Shown here: piece after piece, positions 1 through 12,177 of the stretch | Numbering within the stretch: position 1 is the first letter of the stretch | Layout of the letters: each line of letters opens with the position of its first letter | From: Azolla caroliniana | Taxonomy: Eukaryota > Polypodiophyta | NCBI GenBank assembly: GCA_043228905.1 | Contig: JBHGNT010000001.1 | Span: forward strand, 31,620,001 to 31,684,000 | DNA length: 64,000 nucleotides | Direction: 5' to 3' | Translations under genes and position numbers: made by a program | Notes under the pieces: generated by a model | Databases searched by the model: none | Told to the model about the DNA's origin: nothing | The model's input: the letters and a program-made list of their open reading frames with translations, nothing else

Positions 1-1084
1 TTGGAAGTCTTGCTTGGAATGGTGGACCTATCCTGAGTTCGGGAAGTCGAGATACTTGCATTTTCAATCATGATGGTAAGCCTACATTCTTGCTGTCTAT
101 ATATACAACGCACCAACAATGTATTTCTTGCCGTCTATATATACATATCCTAATCATATGTTTGTATTCAATCATACGACAACATCATCTTAGTGTACTT
201 ATATTGTAATAAATGCAATGCAGTGAGAATCAGAGATCATGTTATCATTAAATTGCGAGCGCACGATCAAGAGGTTTGTGGATTGAAATGGTCCCTATCT
301 GGCCAACAGCTTGCAAGTGGAGGAAACGATAACCTTTTACACATATGGGATGTCTCTATGCTGCATAATGGTACAGCAAGCACTTACCTTCATCGATTCA
401 ATGATCACCAAGCAGCAGTCAAAGCATTGGCATGGTGTCCATTCCAAAACAATTTATTGGCATCAGGTGGTGGGACAGCTGATAGATGTATTAAGTTCTG
501 GAATACACAGAATGGTGTTTGTTTAAATAGCGTGGACACAAACTCTCAAGTATGTGCTTTGCAATGGAGCAAGCATGAAAAAGAGCTTCTAAGCTCTCAT
601 GGATTCAGTCAAAATCAGCTCTGCCTCTGGAGATACCCGTCATTGGTGAAGATGGCAGAATTAAGAGGCCATACATCAAGGGTTTTGCATTTGGCTCAGG
701 TAATTTTGAAATATAGAAAGAAACCCTACATTGTGTTTTCCATTTCCCTAGCATTTGGGGAAGCCAATGAAAACATTGAGGCAGAGTCTCGTTTGTTATT
801 CATTGATTTCATGTTGGCAGAATAAATTTATATTTTTTACTAGAACAACGCACATAGTAGAACTCTGTTCTGGTTGCATATGCTTATACTTAACATGTCC
901 TTTTCTATGGCGTTTTATACAGAGTCCAGATGGATATACTGTTGCATCGGCGGCTGGTGATGAAACCTTGAGATTTTGGCAGGTTTTTGGAATTCCGGAG
1001 AACAACTCCAAACATCTTATGAGAACAAAGACTACACAGTCCAGTTGTGGTATTGGCAGCAGTAGCTGCACTATGATTCGATAG
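1..1084 (+). CDS. CDC20: CDC20-like APC/C activator, C-terminal part (5' end outside window)
   Basis: Three exons are visible: 1-75 (partial), 224-699 and 923-1084, all with GT-AG borders and matching phases. The protein is the C-terminal WD40 propeller of the Cdc20/Fizzy family, which binds substrates and activates the anaphase-promoting complex. The first exon encodes [19 protein letters not shown]; the next contains the family signature [19 protein letters not shown] followed by NDNLLHIWD. Later blades include FWNTQNGVC and [19 protein letters not shown]. The protein ends in Met-Ile-Arg, so it keeps the C-terminal Ile-Arg tail by which Cdc20/Cdh1 dock on the APC/C. The QEVCGLKW repeat and the short tail favour CDC20 over the related CCS52/FZR. 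The N-terminal C-box is outside the window. The ORF running on past 699 reads intron sequence and is not real coding. Confidence 0.93.
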
Positions 1085-2992
1085 ATTCATTTCAGCATCG
1101 TGATTATAATATGCTGTCACAGAGAAAATCCAATCAATTCTCTCCCTCTTCAGTTTACCAAAATGGTGGAAAATGGTAACCATGTGAATATGTTGCACAG
1201 ATCATTTGACCCTCATTAACAGCTAAAGTGATGGAATCTGTGACCAATAATTGTAGAGTAGTGAAGTCGAGCTATGCTATGGTATATTTTCATCTTCTCA
1301 AAGAACAATCAGGTATGTATTTATTTCAGTTAACTTGAAATATGAAAATATAAGTACTCTATTCTATTTAATTTTCTTTTGCATAATAAAAACTACCCTC
1401 GGTAAATTGTTGGGTAGTTAAGTGCGGAGCTGTGCTTGGACATTGTTATTATCTCAAGGACAAATCAGGTATGTCTGTAGTGTTATTTTTGTTTCTTTCT
1501 GTACACATCAAATGGAGGTTACAATTCTGTTTTTATTTTTTTGCATAATAAATAAAACCTGCCCTAGTAGAGTATTCTTTTTGTGCACAAAAAATATGCT
1601 GTGGGATCAGCTCTGTAAACATGAAGAGCAAGCACCTTCTTTTTGCACAATAAAACCCTGCCCTTTGGACGGCGTTTTTAAACGCCAACAAGTTTGTGGG
1701 ATTTACAGTCTTTTCCGTATGGTCTGGCAACCATCTATTTTCTTCTATCATAAAGTCAGCATCTTTTTAAATGGCTCAATTGTTATTATTACCAAGGCAT
1801 TACAAAGTGTTTTGCTAGAATGTTAATTTTCAATTATTTAACCTGAAAATATATTTTGTTTTGCATAATTGTTTGGTAGTGGTAAGAGCTGTGTGGACAT
1901 TGTTCTTGTCTCAAAGACAAATCGGGTATGTATGTGTTGTATTTTGTTTCTTTCTGTACACTTAGAAATGTAGGTATACAGATCTGTTTCTTTTTTTTGC
2001 ATAATAAATAAAACCGCCCTACAGTAGAGGGTATGCCTAACCTTTCTTAAAACCCTGCCCTTGAACGGCGTTTTTAAACGCCAACAAATTTGTGGGATTT
2101 ACAATCTTTTCACGTATGGTCTGGCAACCATCTATTTTTTTTCATCATAAATATAAATCCCCTCAGCATCTTTTTAATAAATGGCTCAACTATTATTATT
2201 ACCAATACGCATTACAAAGTTGTACACCAAACTTTTAAGTATACAATTTGAAGAAATAAAGTATACAATTTTGTAACTAGTAAAATGTATAGTTAGTTTT
2301 ATACACCACTCTATACCAATGCTTCAGCATTACAAACTAACAGGAAATCCAGATTGGACATTAAACAAGTTTGTGAACTATCGAAAATAGAATTTCAAAA
2401 TAGTTTTAACATCAACAAAATTAATCCAGATTAAAAAACATCTGAACATAAATTAAAGATCAAGATTGAAACATTAAACAAGTTTGTGAACTATCGAAAA
2501 TAGAATTTCAAAATAGGTTTAACATCAACAAAAATTAATCCAGATTACAAAACATCTGAAACACAAATTAAACATCAAGACAACTAGCTTAATTAGATTG
2601 CATATTGCACGACATGAATCTCCATTACAAAAACTGAAAGACCATGAACTACAGTGCACAGAACTGCTAAATAAAACCTCACATTACAGCATAAATCTTA
2701 AAACCTTGCATTATGGCATATATCTTAAAAAATCAATTGCATACTATTGTAAGGCGCATCTCCATTATAAAAATATTTGATTCTTTGCATAAATCTTAAA
2801 AAACCTTGCAATATGGCATAAATCTTAAAAATCAATTGCATACTATTGTAAGGTGCATCTCCATTAACCTTACATCTCCATTACAAAAATATTTGATTCA
2901 AGATATTTGCATGTTATTGATGAAAGAGGACCCCTTATTCACAAAAACAAAAAAAAGATCACACAAAGCACTGCAGCTGCTTGAGAGCATCC
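1085..2992. repeat. Non-coding interval with diverged tandem duplications
   Basis: No gene is visible between CDC20 and the LEA-like gene. Three diverged copies of one block lie at about 1265-1405, 1405-1865 and 1865-2215. They share a 'gagct(a/g)tg' start, 'caa(a)tc(a/g)ggtatgt', 'tttgcataataaa' and, in the last two copies, a near-palindromic 'ggcgtttttaaacgcc'. A second duplication has copies at 2351-2462 and 2463-2578, both containing 'acaagtttgtgaactatcga'. A third has copies at about 2689-2786 and 2787-2905, sharing 'tcaattgcatactattgtaa'. Short ORFs here follow the repeats and resemble no protein I know. Confidence 0.6.
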
Positions 2993-3737
2993 TCAAGGGT
3001 TGCTGCCACCACCTGTTACTGTACTCTTCACAGCTTCCATTGCTTCTCTCGCCTTATCGCCAGCCTAAGACACAGAAAAAGGGGCAATAGATATGTTCAT
3101 ATATTCGTCACAAAAAGCCTCAGATACTCAAAAATGATTTCAGCATTGATCATTACTTGTTCCATGAGACTCCCTGCTTGCTCTTTAGCTTGGGTGGCTT
3201 TTTCTTGGGCAGCTTGAGTGGCCTCCATACCCTTCTCTTGCGCTGATTGCGCCATTCCCTTGCCTTGCTCCTTCACTTCTCCTGCCTTCTCCTGGGTTGC
3301 CTGGGATGCCTCTGAAGCTTTGGCCTGCAAATCCCAAGAACACGCGAGAGTCAGTTTTACATAAAGACATGAATTTTATGGTGCAGAGTTTCTTTAAAAA
3401 CACCTGATAATAGGAAAACAATAGTACGCACACTAACTACTGCTGTACTTAAAGGATAAACTATATCACTTGTTAAGGCATATATGCACAAGGTGATCAT
3501 CTGCAAAAAATCTCTTTGGGTACTTCATTTTGTTAGGGCATATGCACAAGGTGATCATTGGCAAAAATCTCCTCTATTGTAAAACATGGTACTTACAAAT
3601 AGATTAACTCACTTGGTTAGGACATCATACAAAAATCCGGCACTACAGCACATTTCATCATTCAAAGTTTTTCCTGCAATCTGTACCTTGGTTTCTTCAG
3701 CCTTATGGGAAGCAGCATGAGCTTGGGATTCAGCCAT
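2993..3737 (-). CDS. Small LEA-like stress protein (KIN/LEA type)
   Basis: Three exons on the minus strand, 3687-3737, 3157-3324 and 2993-3064, all with GT-AG borders in phase 0, give a 96-residue hydrophilic protein. It starts MAESQAHAASHKAEETK, continues with Ala/Lys/Glu/Gln-rich 11-mer-like repeats (AKASEASQATQEKAGEVKEQ, then MEATQAAQEKATQAKEQAG) and ends AVKSTVTGGGSNP. Length, composition and the Gly-rich tail resemble the short plant LEA proteins related to Arabidopsis KIN1/KIN2 and At3g02480, which protect cells during desiccation, cold and seed or spore maturation. No signal peptide or membrane segment is seen, so a cytosolic location is likely. The start is chosen because it is the first ATG after the TATA-like box and opens the repeat frame. 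The exact subfamily is uncertain. Confidence 0.82.
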
Positions 3738-3880
3738 GGCGTTTGAGTTAAAATGAAGAAGGGGCTAAGAGAAGAATCACAATTTGACTTCAAAATTCAA
3801 TGATTTAACAGAAATATTTTGGTCAGTAGTGACGATGACAGACAAGCTATACCTGAATAAGAAGGGAGGGACCTAAGCTC

Positions 3881-3937
3881 CATTTATATAGAGGTTCTGA
3901 GTCGGTGTCCTACTGTGCACGTGACGTGCATGCATGC
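3881..3937 (-). promoter_or_regulatory. LEA promoter: TATA box, two ABRE cores and an RY element
   Basis: Upstream of the LEA-like gene (reading the minus strand) lie CATGCATG (3929-3936, a palindromic RY element of the type bound by B3 factors ABI3/FUS3/LEC2), a GACGTG-type ACGT core (about 3923-3928), a CACGTG G-box/ABRE (3918-3923), and TATATAAATG (3881-3890) as a TATA box about 145 bp before the ATG. Paired ABREs with an RY motif are the classic arrangement of ABA- and maturation-induced LEA promoters. The motifs are seen directly; their activity is inferred. Confidence 0.65.
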
Positions 3938-5480
3938 TATATGCTCTTTTTGTTCATTTTTTGGCCTTCCGGAAGAAAATAGTAAGTCAGGAAGAAGAGG
4001 AGATTCTTGGCATGGCTGTATCCTCTGTTTTCTCCCCAAACCCTCATTGTAAGGACATGCCACCAAGTTCTTATTCTTCAGAAAACTATGCGAGAGCTCA
4101 GGATTCCATTGCGAAAATGGTTTCTGGCCATCCGAGTTGACAATATTTAAGAACTTACTACACGAATTTTAAATGTGATACTAGTCGAGGGATTTCGATT
4201 TTTCGTTTGCACATATGTTAAATGATTTAATGGCCTGTCCATTTCTCAAATTAAGTGCTTGCCGTATATTACAAGACCTATGTTTATGTGACTGGCGACT
4301 TGCAATTTATGCCAACTAGTTCGAATGCTCTAGAACAAAAAGCTAGCGATAATGTAGCGCAAAAATTACAATCATGATGTGTATAGGATAGGTTAGGTTA
4401 CGTCTTGTTTTAGCATTCATAGAGAGGCCAATGTTGACCCATGGGATCTAAGTACACAAGTTTTCTTGATGTATGTCCCTTTCCAAAGAAGGGATAGGAA
4501 GGGGGGAATTCCAAGCCACATTACATTGTAGCCTAGGGGCATGCATTGTCCGCATATGTTGAAAAGTTAATTTGAGAAGGTTAGTGGGCGAATTGAAAAG
4601 TTAATTTGGTACATGGGCTATTTCGTAATGAAATTAGTGCTTGCTAAGTACTAATAGGTACTAATGCAAAGCCTTATGCTGCTACTAGTGGCATTGATTT
4701 TCAATTATAAGGTTGTCACAAAGATTAGTGATGCAAATGAGCTATGAACATGTGCTATATTGGAAGACAAATTGGCGGTTTGCGGTATGTATTTCACACC
4801 ACGTATGGGATGTTACTCAATTAGTTAAGTTGGTCACCAATCATATAAGTAGATGTAATTTCATACCTTGCACATTGGGCACATTATCAGTTCATGATTA
4901 TGCTCAAAATAGCATCAATGTCCTCCACAATGAAAGAAGATCCATTTTAAGATGATTGTATCTAAGTAGTGTTTTTCTTTTGGTTTGACATGTAAAATTC
5001 ACTCTCTAACTAAAGTCTTGTTCCTATCATCACACAAATATGGTATCACATCTCATTGATTGAAACTCAAGGCCAAGATGGCCCTCACACCAAGTGAAAA
5101 TGGAATGTGATAAAGACATGTCCCTGAACACAAGTGATATGAATGTCCATAATGAAGAACATGAATAATTTGACACAATGATGGGGGTTCGAATACATTT
5201 TTGCACTAAATCTATCGGAGTTTAAATTTCTAGTACTTGAACTAGGAAAGGCTAAAAGAGAACATTTGTCGGGCCGCATTAGTATCCAAAAGGTAGATAT
5301 AACATCTAACAATTCGAGTTGTTCCTTCAATTCTTTGTCTAAAGTTTCAATCTTTGGCATGAAGCATGAGCAAGTGAATTTAGCAAAGTTATGTTATTTT
5401 CCTTTTTGTTCAACTCACTCCTATTTTTTGTATGCATGTAGATGACCGTGGTTGATAGATAAAATTACACTACCAATTCC
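3938..5480. other. Intergenic, no gene recognised
   Basis: AT-rich DNA with only short ORFs on both strands and no recognisable protein, RNA or repeat family. The short ORF at 3934-4140 begins inside the LEA promoter elements and has no known-domain content. Confidence 0.5.
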
Positions 5481-5660
5481 AGATGGACATAGCTCATTTG
5501 GTAAGGTTGCCCAATGGAGACCAAGAAGTCATGGGTTGAACCCCCATACTCCACAGTGTCATCTAGTATAGTGAATTAAGTCGAGATATCTATGGAGTAA
5601 TAGAGAGAGAAAATTGGATCTCAAGCCTAAGGCGAGGCTAGTAGTGTATTAAGGTAATTA
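5481..5660 (+). mobile_element. Putative tRNA-derived SINE
   Basis: 5490-5506 reads tagctcatttggtaagg, a close match to the RNA polymerase III A box of tRNA genes. 5534-5544 reads ggttgaacccc, a B-box-like sequence. The spacing of about 30 bp is that of a tRNA head. The sequence between them does not fold as a functional tRNA and no anticodon arm is convincing. A tRNA-unrelated body of about 110 bp follows, then the (GA)n tract. This is the layout of a plant SINE. Family membership and exact ends are not established. Confidence 0.5.
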
Positions 5661-5662
5661 TG

Positions 5663-5666
<4 letters not shown>

Positions 5667-5754
<88 letters not shown>
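5667..5754. repeat. (GA)44 microsatellite
   Basis: An uninterrupted GA dinucleotide run of 88 bp. It creates long Ser-Leu/Arg-Glu shadow ORFs in several frames that are not genes. It may be the 3' tail of the SINE-like element just upstream. Confidence 0.95.
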
Positions 5755-5758
<4 letters not shown>

Positions 5759-6987
5759 CACAAGAGTTAGAAAGTATCTTCTTATCGCAAGTGGAAATAA
5801 GGCTATATGCCCAGTTTCCGAGTTTCCCAAATTTCAAAGTTTGTGTTTTATCTCCACCTTTGCGAGCATCATATTCCATAGTGTAGATTTGAAGCTATCA
5901 ATCCAAAAGTGGCTAACCATTTTATAATAGGGACAATGTCCAAAGTCTCTAACATGTTCAAGATGAACCATGTGGTGTGAATGAAGACCACTATAGTTGA
6001 TAGCTAATAAAGCAAAAGGCAAAAAATGTTATCATCTCAAACAAGGAATCCATCAATGGGTCATGCAACCATTGATTTTGTATGCTCGTGTTAATCAACC
6101 AACCTATAATACTTAATAGGAATTTGTGACCTTAAAAATGTGCGTCATAAACCAACCAAGAACCCCATGATTGGATGCCACTTCTCATTTCGTAGTTGAG
6201 TCTTTGGGGCGCTTGTAGTAACTCACCAAAAGTGTAGATATTTACCTTTAATATTTGGCACACATGTTATTCAGGTATGTGAATATACTTTAACATGCCT
6301 AAACAATACAAAATTGACTTGACTAAACTATATGTTCTACAAATACCTGGTTGTCAAGCACCATAGACATCGTGACACTCACAAATAATGGTATCATGGA
6401 GTTACTTTGCTAGAGGAACTAATGTGCGTCCTTTATGGAGGAGAAAATCATCACCCAAGGAAATTGTATTGGTGAGGAATTCAACTTGGGCATCATCAAC
6501 TTCTCATTATTCATTAACCCTCATACTTGGGGTTCAAATCCTATCAACTTAGTATGGTTGTAAATCCTATCAACTTAGTATGGTTGTAAATCCTATCAAC
6601 TTAGTATGGTTGTACACATGAACTCAAGTGAAGGATTTCATCAGAGAATCTTACTAAACCAACATACCTACACCCATTTCGTCTCTCCGTTTTTGTCTCT
6701 GTCTATGGCTTTTGATTGTCAAGCTCCCAATCTCCAACTTCTCATATAGCTAAGGCACACTCTCAAACATCACATCCGAGCTATGGGAGAGAGCCGCAAA
6801 CTTATCACACAGGTGAGTCCAAAAACCCTAAACTCATAATGTGTGGCACTTGAGCCTCATCTCGTGGAGCCTTTCTACACATTTCTCACTTCAGTTGTAA
6901 TTTGTCACACCTTTGGCCTCTCAATAGTTTTCTCTCTCTTTTCACCTTATAAGTTATGTGTTGTGATACAAAATCACTACCAGAATA

Positions 6988-7021
<34 letters not shown>

Positions 7022-7101
7022 ATGGTCACACCTCAGCCTCATATCTTATACTTTGGCTAATCTCTCTCTCTCTCTCTCTGACAGAGAAGATTGTAGAGTT
7101 C
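5755..7101. other. Intergenic / PAM68 upstream region
   Basis: No gene is visible. 6536-6613 contains three perfect tandem copies of a 26-bp unit that includes 'cctatcaacttagtatggtt'. Just before PAM68, pyrimidine (CT)n tracts at about 6991-7019 and 7061-7079 probably lie in its promoter or 5' UTR, a common setting in plant genes. The apparent ORF at 6843-7238 reads through these tracts and overlaps the PAM68 start in another frame, so it is not taken as a gene. Confidence 0.5.
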
Positions 7102-7755
7102 ATGAGCAGTATGATGCTCAGCCATGGAACCTGGCTCTGCAAACTCCCTCTACCATCGTCGTCATCATCATCATCCTATGCCTCTGCATCATATTCATGG
7201 CTCCCCTGTTCTCCACGGATCGCACCCATCGTAGCTAGGGCTGTAAAACAGAACCCGAAAGGGTTCGGGCCGGTCGCAGATCAACAATCACCATCAAAAG
7301 CCCCTCTCAAGAGGAAGAAGAAGAAAAAGGGTGGGGGGAAGGCCACATTCTCAACAGATGAAGAGGATTACGATGACGAATGGGACGATGAAGAAGAAGA
7401 AGAAGAAGAAGAGGCGGACCCGGACGAGGATGTGGTTCCGGAGGTGGTAACGAATCGGATGCTGAAGAGGATTGGGTATGGGGTGGGCATCCCTCTAGGG
7501 TTAGGGTTACTGTTCTTCCCTATCTTCTGGTACCTCAAGGTGGGCTTGAAGGTGGATGTGCCAGAGTGGTTGCCCCTACTGGTCTCTGGCCTCTTCTTTG
7601 GGAGCTCTGGCTTTGGCATCACTTATGGTATTGTGTCCACCAGCTGGGACCCTAAACGTGAAGGCTCCCTCCTTGGCTGGACAGAAGCCCAGGCCAATTG
7701 GCCCCTCTTCTTCAACAACTTGCAAGGCCAAAAGACCAAGAAGACCAAGCTGTAA
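7102..7755 (+). CDS. PAM68: PAM68-like photosystem II assembly factor, chloroplast
   Basis: A single-exon, 217-residue protein. Residues 1-50 are Ser-rich and basic with few acidic residues, typical of a chloroplast transit peptide. 70-80 is a Lys-rich patch, 86-110 a Glu/Asp-rich patch, and from about 113 the conserved PAM68 domain begins (PEVVTNRMLKRIGYGVGIPL). Two hydrophobic segments (about 126-145 and 156-176) flank KVGLKVDVPEW, and the domain ends with ITYGIVSTSWDPKREGSLLG and WTEAQANWP. PAM68 is a thylakoid membrane protein that helps assemble photosystem II and insert chlorophyll into CP47. Length and domain layout fit the family. In-frame Met4 and Met5 are alternative starts. The acidic stretch is encoded by a GAA-rich run and may vary in length between alleles. 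Confidence 0.92.
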   Translation: MSSMMLSHGTWLCKLPLPSSSSSSSYASASYSWLPCSPRIAPIVARAVKQNPKGFGPVADQQSPSKAPLKRKKKKKGGGKATFSTDEEDYDDEWDDEEEEEEEEADPDEDVVPEVVTNRMLKRIGYGVGIPLGLGLLFFPIFWYLKVGLKVDVPEWLPLLVSGLFFGSSGFGITYGIVSTSWDPKREGSLLGWTEAQANWPLFFNNLQGQKTKKTKL

Positions 7756-10700
7756 ATGATTTCCTCGCTAGAGCTGCCGAAATCTCGATCCTTGATGATT
7801 CTAACCAGAAGCAAAACATACATTTTTTACATTGTTATGCTCCTTTTTTAGTAATGGATTATTACATACACACTACCACCATAACCTTGTTGTTGCTGTT
7901 GTTGTTTGTACCTGTTTTCCATTTTCTTTGGAAATTTCATTGAATCATGATATGCTATCTATCCATAGAAAAAGCATACATATGATTTGAGTTGAACATG
8001 GTGAGTTAAGGGATTTGCTTATGGGCTTAAAAGTAAGAAGAGTAGTAGGCTTGCCCCTTAGCTATTGGAAATCCGCTTGTCACTTCCCATCAAACTTTCT
8101 GAGGATGGAAGAAGCTACTATGTAGACACCCACACATGCACACATTGTTCATTCTCTTTTATAGATATTGATTACATATTATTGGTGTGGAGCTTCTCTC
8201 TCCTTCTCCTTCTTTTATATTCATACTGCTTGTGGTTCAGTATGTCATTCTCGTTGCTTCTTACTTAGTCTTGGTTTTGGGCTTTGGTAATGTTGGAATG
8301 ATGAGGTTTGATAGTTATGGATCATTGCCATTAGAGTAAAGTCTCTTCAACTATATGAAAGGAAAGAAGAAAGCTGCCATATATGTACATAAACTATTAA
8401 TTCTCCTCAATGGATGCATCATGCCCTTATGAAGAAAGGAAGGAAACTCAACCCCCCCCCCCCCCCCCCTTGCATAATAATGCGATTCTTGAAGTTTATG
8501 TGTACTAATTTTTCCTTTTTGGCACAATTACTGAGTTTTGATAATATTATATGAACATATCCAAACTTCCACATTATTATGTGACCATAATAAACCCAAT
8601 GTCTGTAGGATGGCCTCTTCGTTCAACCAATTCTTGATTGGGTGGTCTTGGTATTTTTCATTGGCTCTAGGCTCATTAGCTATTGAACTCTCTTTGCAAT
8701 TTCGGTGCTTATGGTCTCACTGACCCATTAGCTCTTACTTAAGGTGGCATTTGCAATATATACTGCCAATAACGTGGCCTTTATGCTCATAATAGCTTCA
8801 CATAACTTCCCATTATTTGGACATAGCTTCACATAACTTTATTAAGAAGAAGAGGAAGAGTTCAGCTAGGGTAAGGAGCTAAAACACTCAAACACTTAAT
8901 ACACATTGACCCATCAAGTACACCATTGTGGAGACCACTAGCATCCAAAAAGCCCACTTTTCTTATATTGGGGCTTCTTCCTTTCCACTATGACATTTTC
9001 TTGTGGTACGAATCTACATGTAAAAGTCAGCATTGGATCCCTACCCTCTAGAGGAATTTTAGTGGCATGAGAGATCAATTGTATGTGATAACATGGATGT
9101 AAACATATCTGAAAAATATTCTCTTCACTACCATACCTGATGTAATGGATCTTCCACCCAATCTCATTATCCACCAATCTTTTGAATGGCAATAGTGTGT
9201 GAATACTTCATACTTCGATTAAGTATGCTATACCTACGCGTGGCTGGCAATAGTGATCATCGAGGAAATTGATATATTCAGTAGCATCACTCTTCTTTTT
9301 GTGACATCCCACCCCACCCCTCATGGCATAGTTTCCCTTGGTTTGTGTTGATGAGACTTCCCATGTTTCCAGAGTTCCCTCTTCCACTTGTGGTCATCAT
9401 CGATAGAAATACTCTTGTGTTGCATTAGTGTGAACTTTGACACATTGCAAGCGTGATTGTTGATGACAAGCATCTCTTTTCCAGATTGTCGATGCATCCG
9501 TCGGACAATTTGTGGACTATTATCCAACGGACTATTGATTGTACGTAGCAACGTGTGGTCTAGCATACATGTGGATACATGGTGGAGATAATCTAGTTGC
9601 CATCGTCCTGAATACAAAGAACACGTTCCATTTGTGACAAGGGTAGGCACACGTTTTGACACGATTGCATTCACACATAAGGTTGTGGTTGAGGTTAACT
9701 TGTGAATGGGGTTTGGGAAAAAAGTTGGTTGGTATAAAAAACTCAAGTTATATGTTGTGACACAATAAGCAAACACCCACATAAGGACTAGTAAATAGAA
9801 GACTGCCCATGAGCCATGCTTACAACATATATCTATGAGGGAATGTGACCAACATATATTAAGTTTTCCTATGTGCCGTATTAGGTGATTTATTCAAATT
9901 GTGTATATAATGTCTTCTTCACCACTCTACCTATATTATTCTTCAATTACATGGTGCTCATTTTGTGATGTCTCTTTGTGAATTTTACTCCCACTCAACA
10001 GCTTGACTCTTAACCAATCCACCAAGTAAACAATAGGTAACTTTTTTTAACTCCCAATATGACATGCTTTGAATTTCGTTCTTCTTATCTGCAAGATTTC
10101 TTCTTTCTTCGAACAAGCCCATCAAGTGCGGAGTAAAGCAAGGTTATATATTTGAAGCTCATTATTTCGTTTGATAAACAAAAAGTAAAGTAGAGTTTGA
10201 ACATCATGAAGGTTGTGTGTATGAAATTATTTAGTTCACATGAAACAACCAAATATATTCATTTGCTATTTTTCATCAAACTTCCAAAAAAATATTTGAT
10301 AGGTATGAGGGCTTTGCATGAGCTCACATGCTACAATTTATATAAAATTAAGTAAAATGTTTTGCCATCTTCAACACAAACTGTACGACAAAATATTTGT
10401 TGAATCTAGTCGCTTGATATTTCCCTATCTTCAACTAAGACCTCGATGGTAGCTTGTAGCCTCTGTATCCTTGATATGACTAAATAAGAATCATTTTGAT
10501 TGATCAACAATACGAAAGGCTAAAGATAAGTCCAATCACGCAAACTTTTTGCAAAAGTGATTTCTATTCGGTTTAATGGTTGATGATAAAGCTTTCTCTA
10601 CCATAAAGATACACACCGCTTCTTCTTTTTTGTTCTATATGCTTTATGCACCGTAAGTTTATAGATTTCCGTCTTAGTCCCACAATATAATAATACCATG

Positions 10701-12177
10701 TTGTAGAAGTTCATTTTAGCAATGTCAAATGCTAAAATGCAATACGACATCTTAAAAGAGATATTACTCTACATTAATCAACATCGTCAGTGCTCTTGTT
10801 AGCATAACAAGAATAATGTCTATTTTTGTCAGGACACCCGCATTGCCAATGTCTTTATTCTAAATGACACTTCAATAGATGGTAACAAACCACAAACACA
10901 TTTCTTACAAGTGTTGCTGGTCTCAATTAGTGGGAAATGTTAATGTTTTCTTTCGACAAATATTGATGATATTTCTTCAACATCACATGGTTTTTAGTGT
11001 TATAGATTTATGGAATTTGGTCTCTGGCTAGAGTTCTCTAGCCTCCAACATTGTAATGTTGTCCAAATTTAAAAAAAAGATGTATTCACCTTCTTTTTTG
11101 TTTGTTTGAATTGTTGCATGTGACTTAATGTGTTTGAAGAATGAGAATGGCGTTATTGAAAATGATGCACTTAAAATGTTTAAGTGTACCCAAATTTTCG
11201 ACACGTTTATCTTAAACAACATGTGTACCTTCACATCAGACATCGAGGAGCTTGATGTTTTCATGTCACGTGGATGCCCCATACGTTTCTTACAATTGCA
11301 AACATGTACGAAAGGTGACATTCATAAATTCCAAGTGGTGTGGCAATAGTTTTAGAAGCTTGGAGGGTTTTGTCTTTTTACTCGATACACATTTGCCTTC
11401 CACAAGGCGACGATATTGGTGCCAAACCTTGGGGGGGGGGGGGGGGGGGGGGGGGATGTGCAAGCCATTTCCGAGTTAGAAGAAGTGTGGGTCGGTGAAT
11501 ATGGGCCGAGCTTAGTGCATCAATATGAATACGATGCGATATGCAATGATAAAAATTCGGGGGTTTTGGATGGGCGGGCGGACATTTGGTGAGATTGGAG
11601 GATGATAAGCAGCAAGTGCCCCTTGAGTGATGAGACAAAGATAAGCTTACCACATACATTCATACACACACACACACACGCAGATATAGCAAGCACCAAA
11701 AGAAGAAGAAGAAGAAGAAGAAGAAGAAGAAGAAGGCACATACTGTGTATGTGATCTTCTTCCTTTTTGATCGATTTTATGTTGTATTTTGGAGGGGTGG
11801 GTGGGTCCAAAAGACGAGACAGACAGACAGACGTAATATGTTACGTGTATGTATGTATCAGTATGTATCACAACGTGTGATGGTATGTATGTATGTATGT
11901 ATGTATGTTTGTTTGTTTAGAGAAGAAACATGTGACGAATATGTATGTTTTGTATCAGTACATACATACATATGTATAGTATGTATGGTATGGTATGGTA
12001 TGTCTGTCTGTCTGTCTGTATGTGTTGTTTAGTAAAAACATGTGACCAAAATTTATGTTCTCTCTCTCTCTCTCTCACACACATTCTGTTCGTCGCATGT
12101 AGTAGTACATATGCCCCCCCACACACCCATTTCTCACAGTTGAAATATTCGTATATGTATGTATATCTCGTGGATTA
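7756..12177. other. Gene-poor interval with homopolymers and microsatellites
   Basis: No gene is recognised over 4.4 kb. Visible features are a C18 run (8452-8469), a G25 run (11431-11455), and a microsatellite cluster: (CA)n at about 11664-11680, (AGA)n at about 11700-11733, (CAGA)n at about 11818-11832, (GTAT)n at about 11883-11906, GTAT-type repeats at 11940-12003, (GTCT)n at about 12002-12018 and (TC)n at 12059-12076. The 153-codon minus-strand ORF at 9321-9782 has no recognisable domain. The distal part, from about 11.4 kb, is probably CAMTA promoter or 5' UTR. Confidence 0.5.

Noticed and set aside
5627-5879. Minus-strand ORFs with long Ser-Leu repeats
   Set aside because: They only translate the (GA)44 microsatellite.
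9321-9782. 153-residue minus-strand ORF
   Set aside because: No domain, no splice context and no codon pattern that stands out from the AT-rich intergenic DNA.
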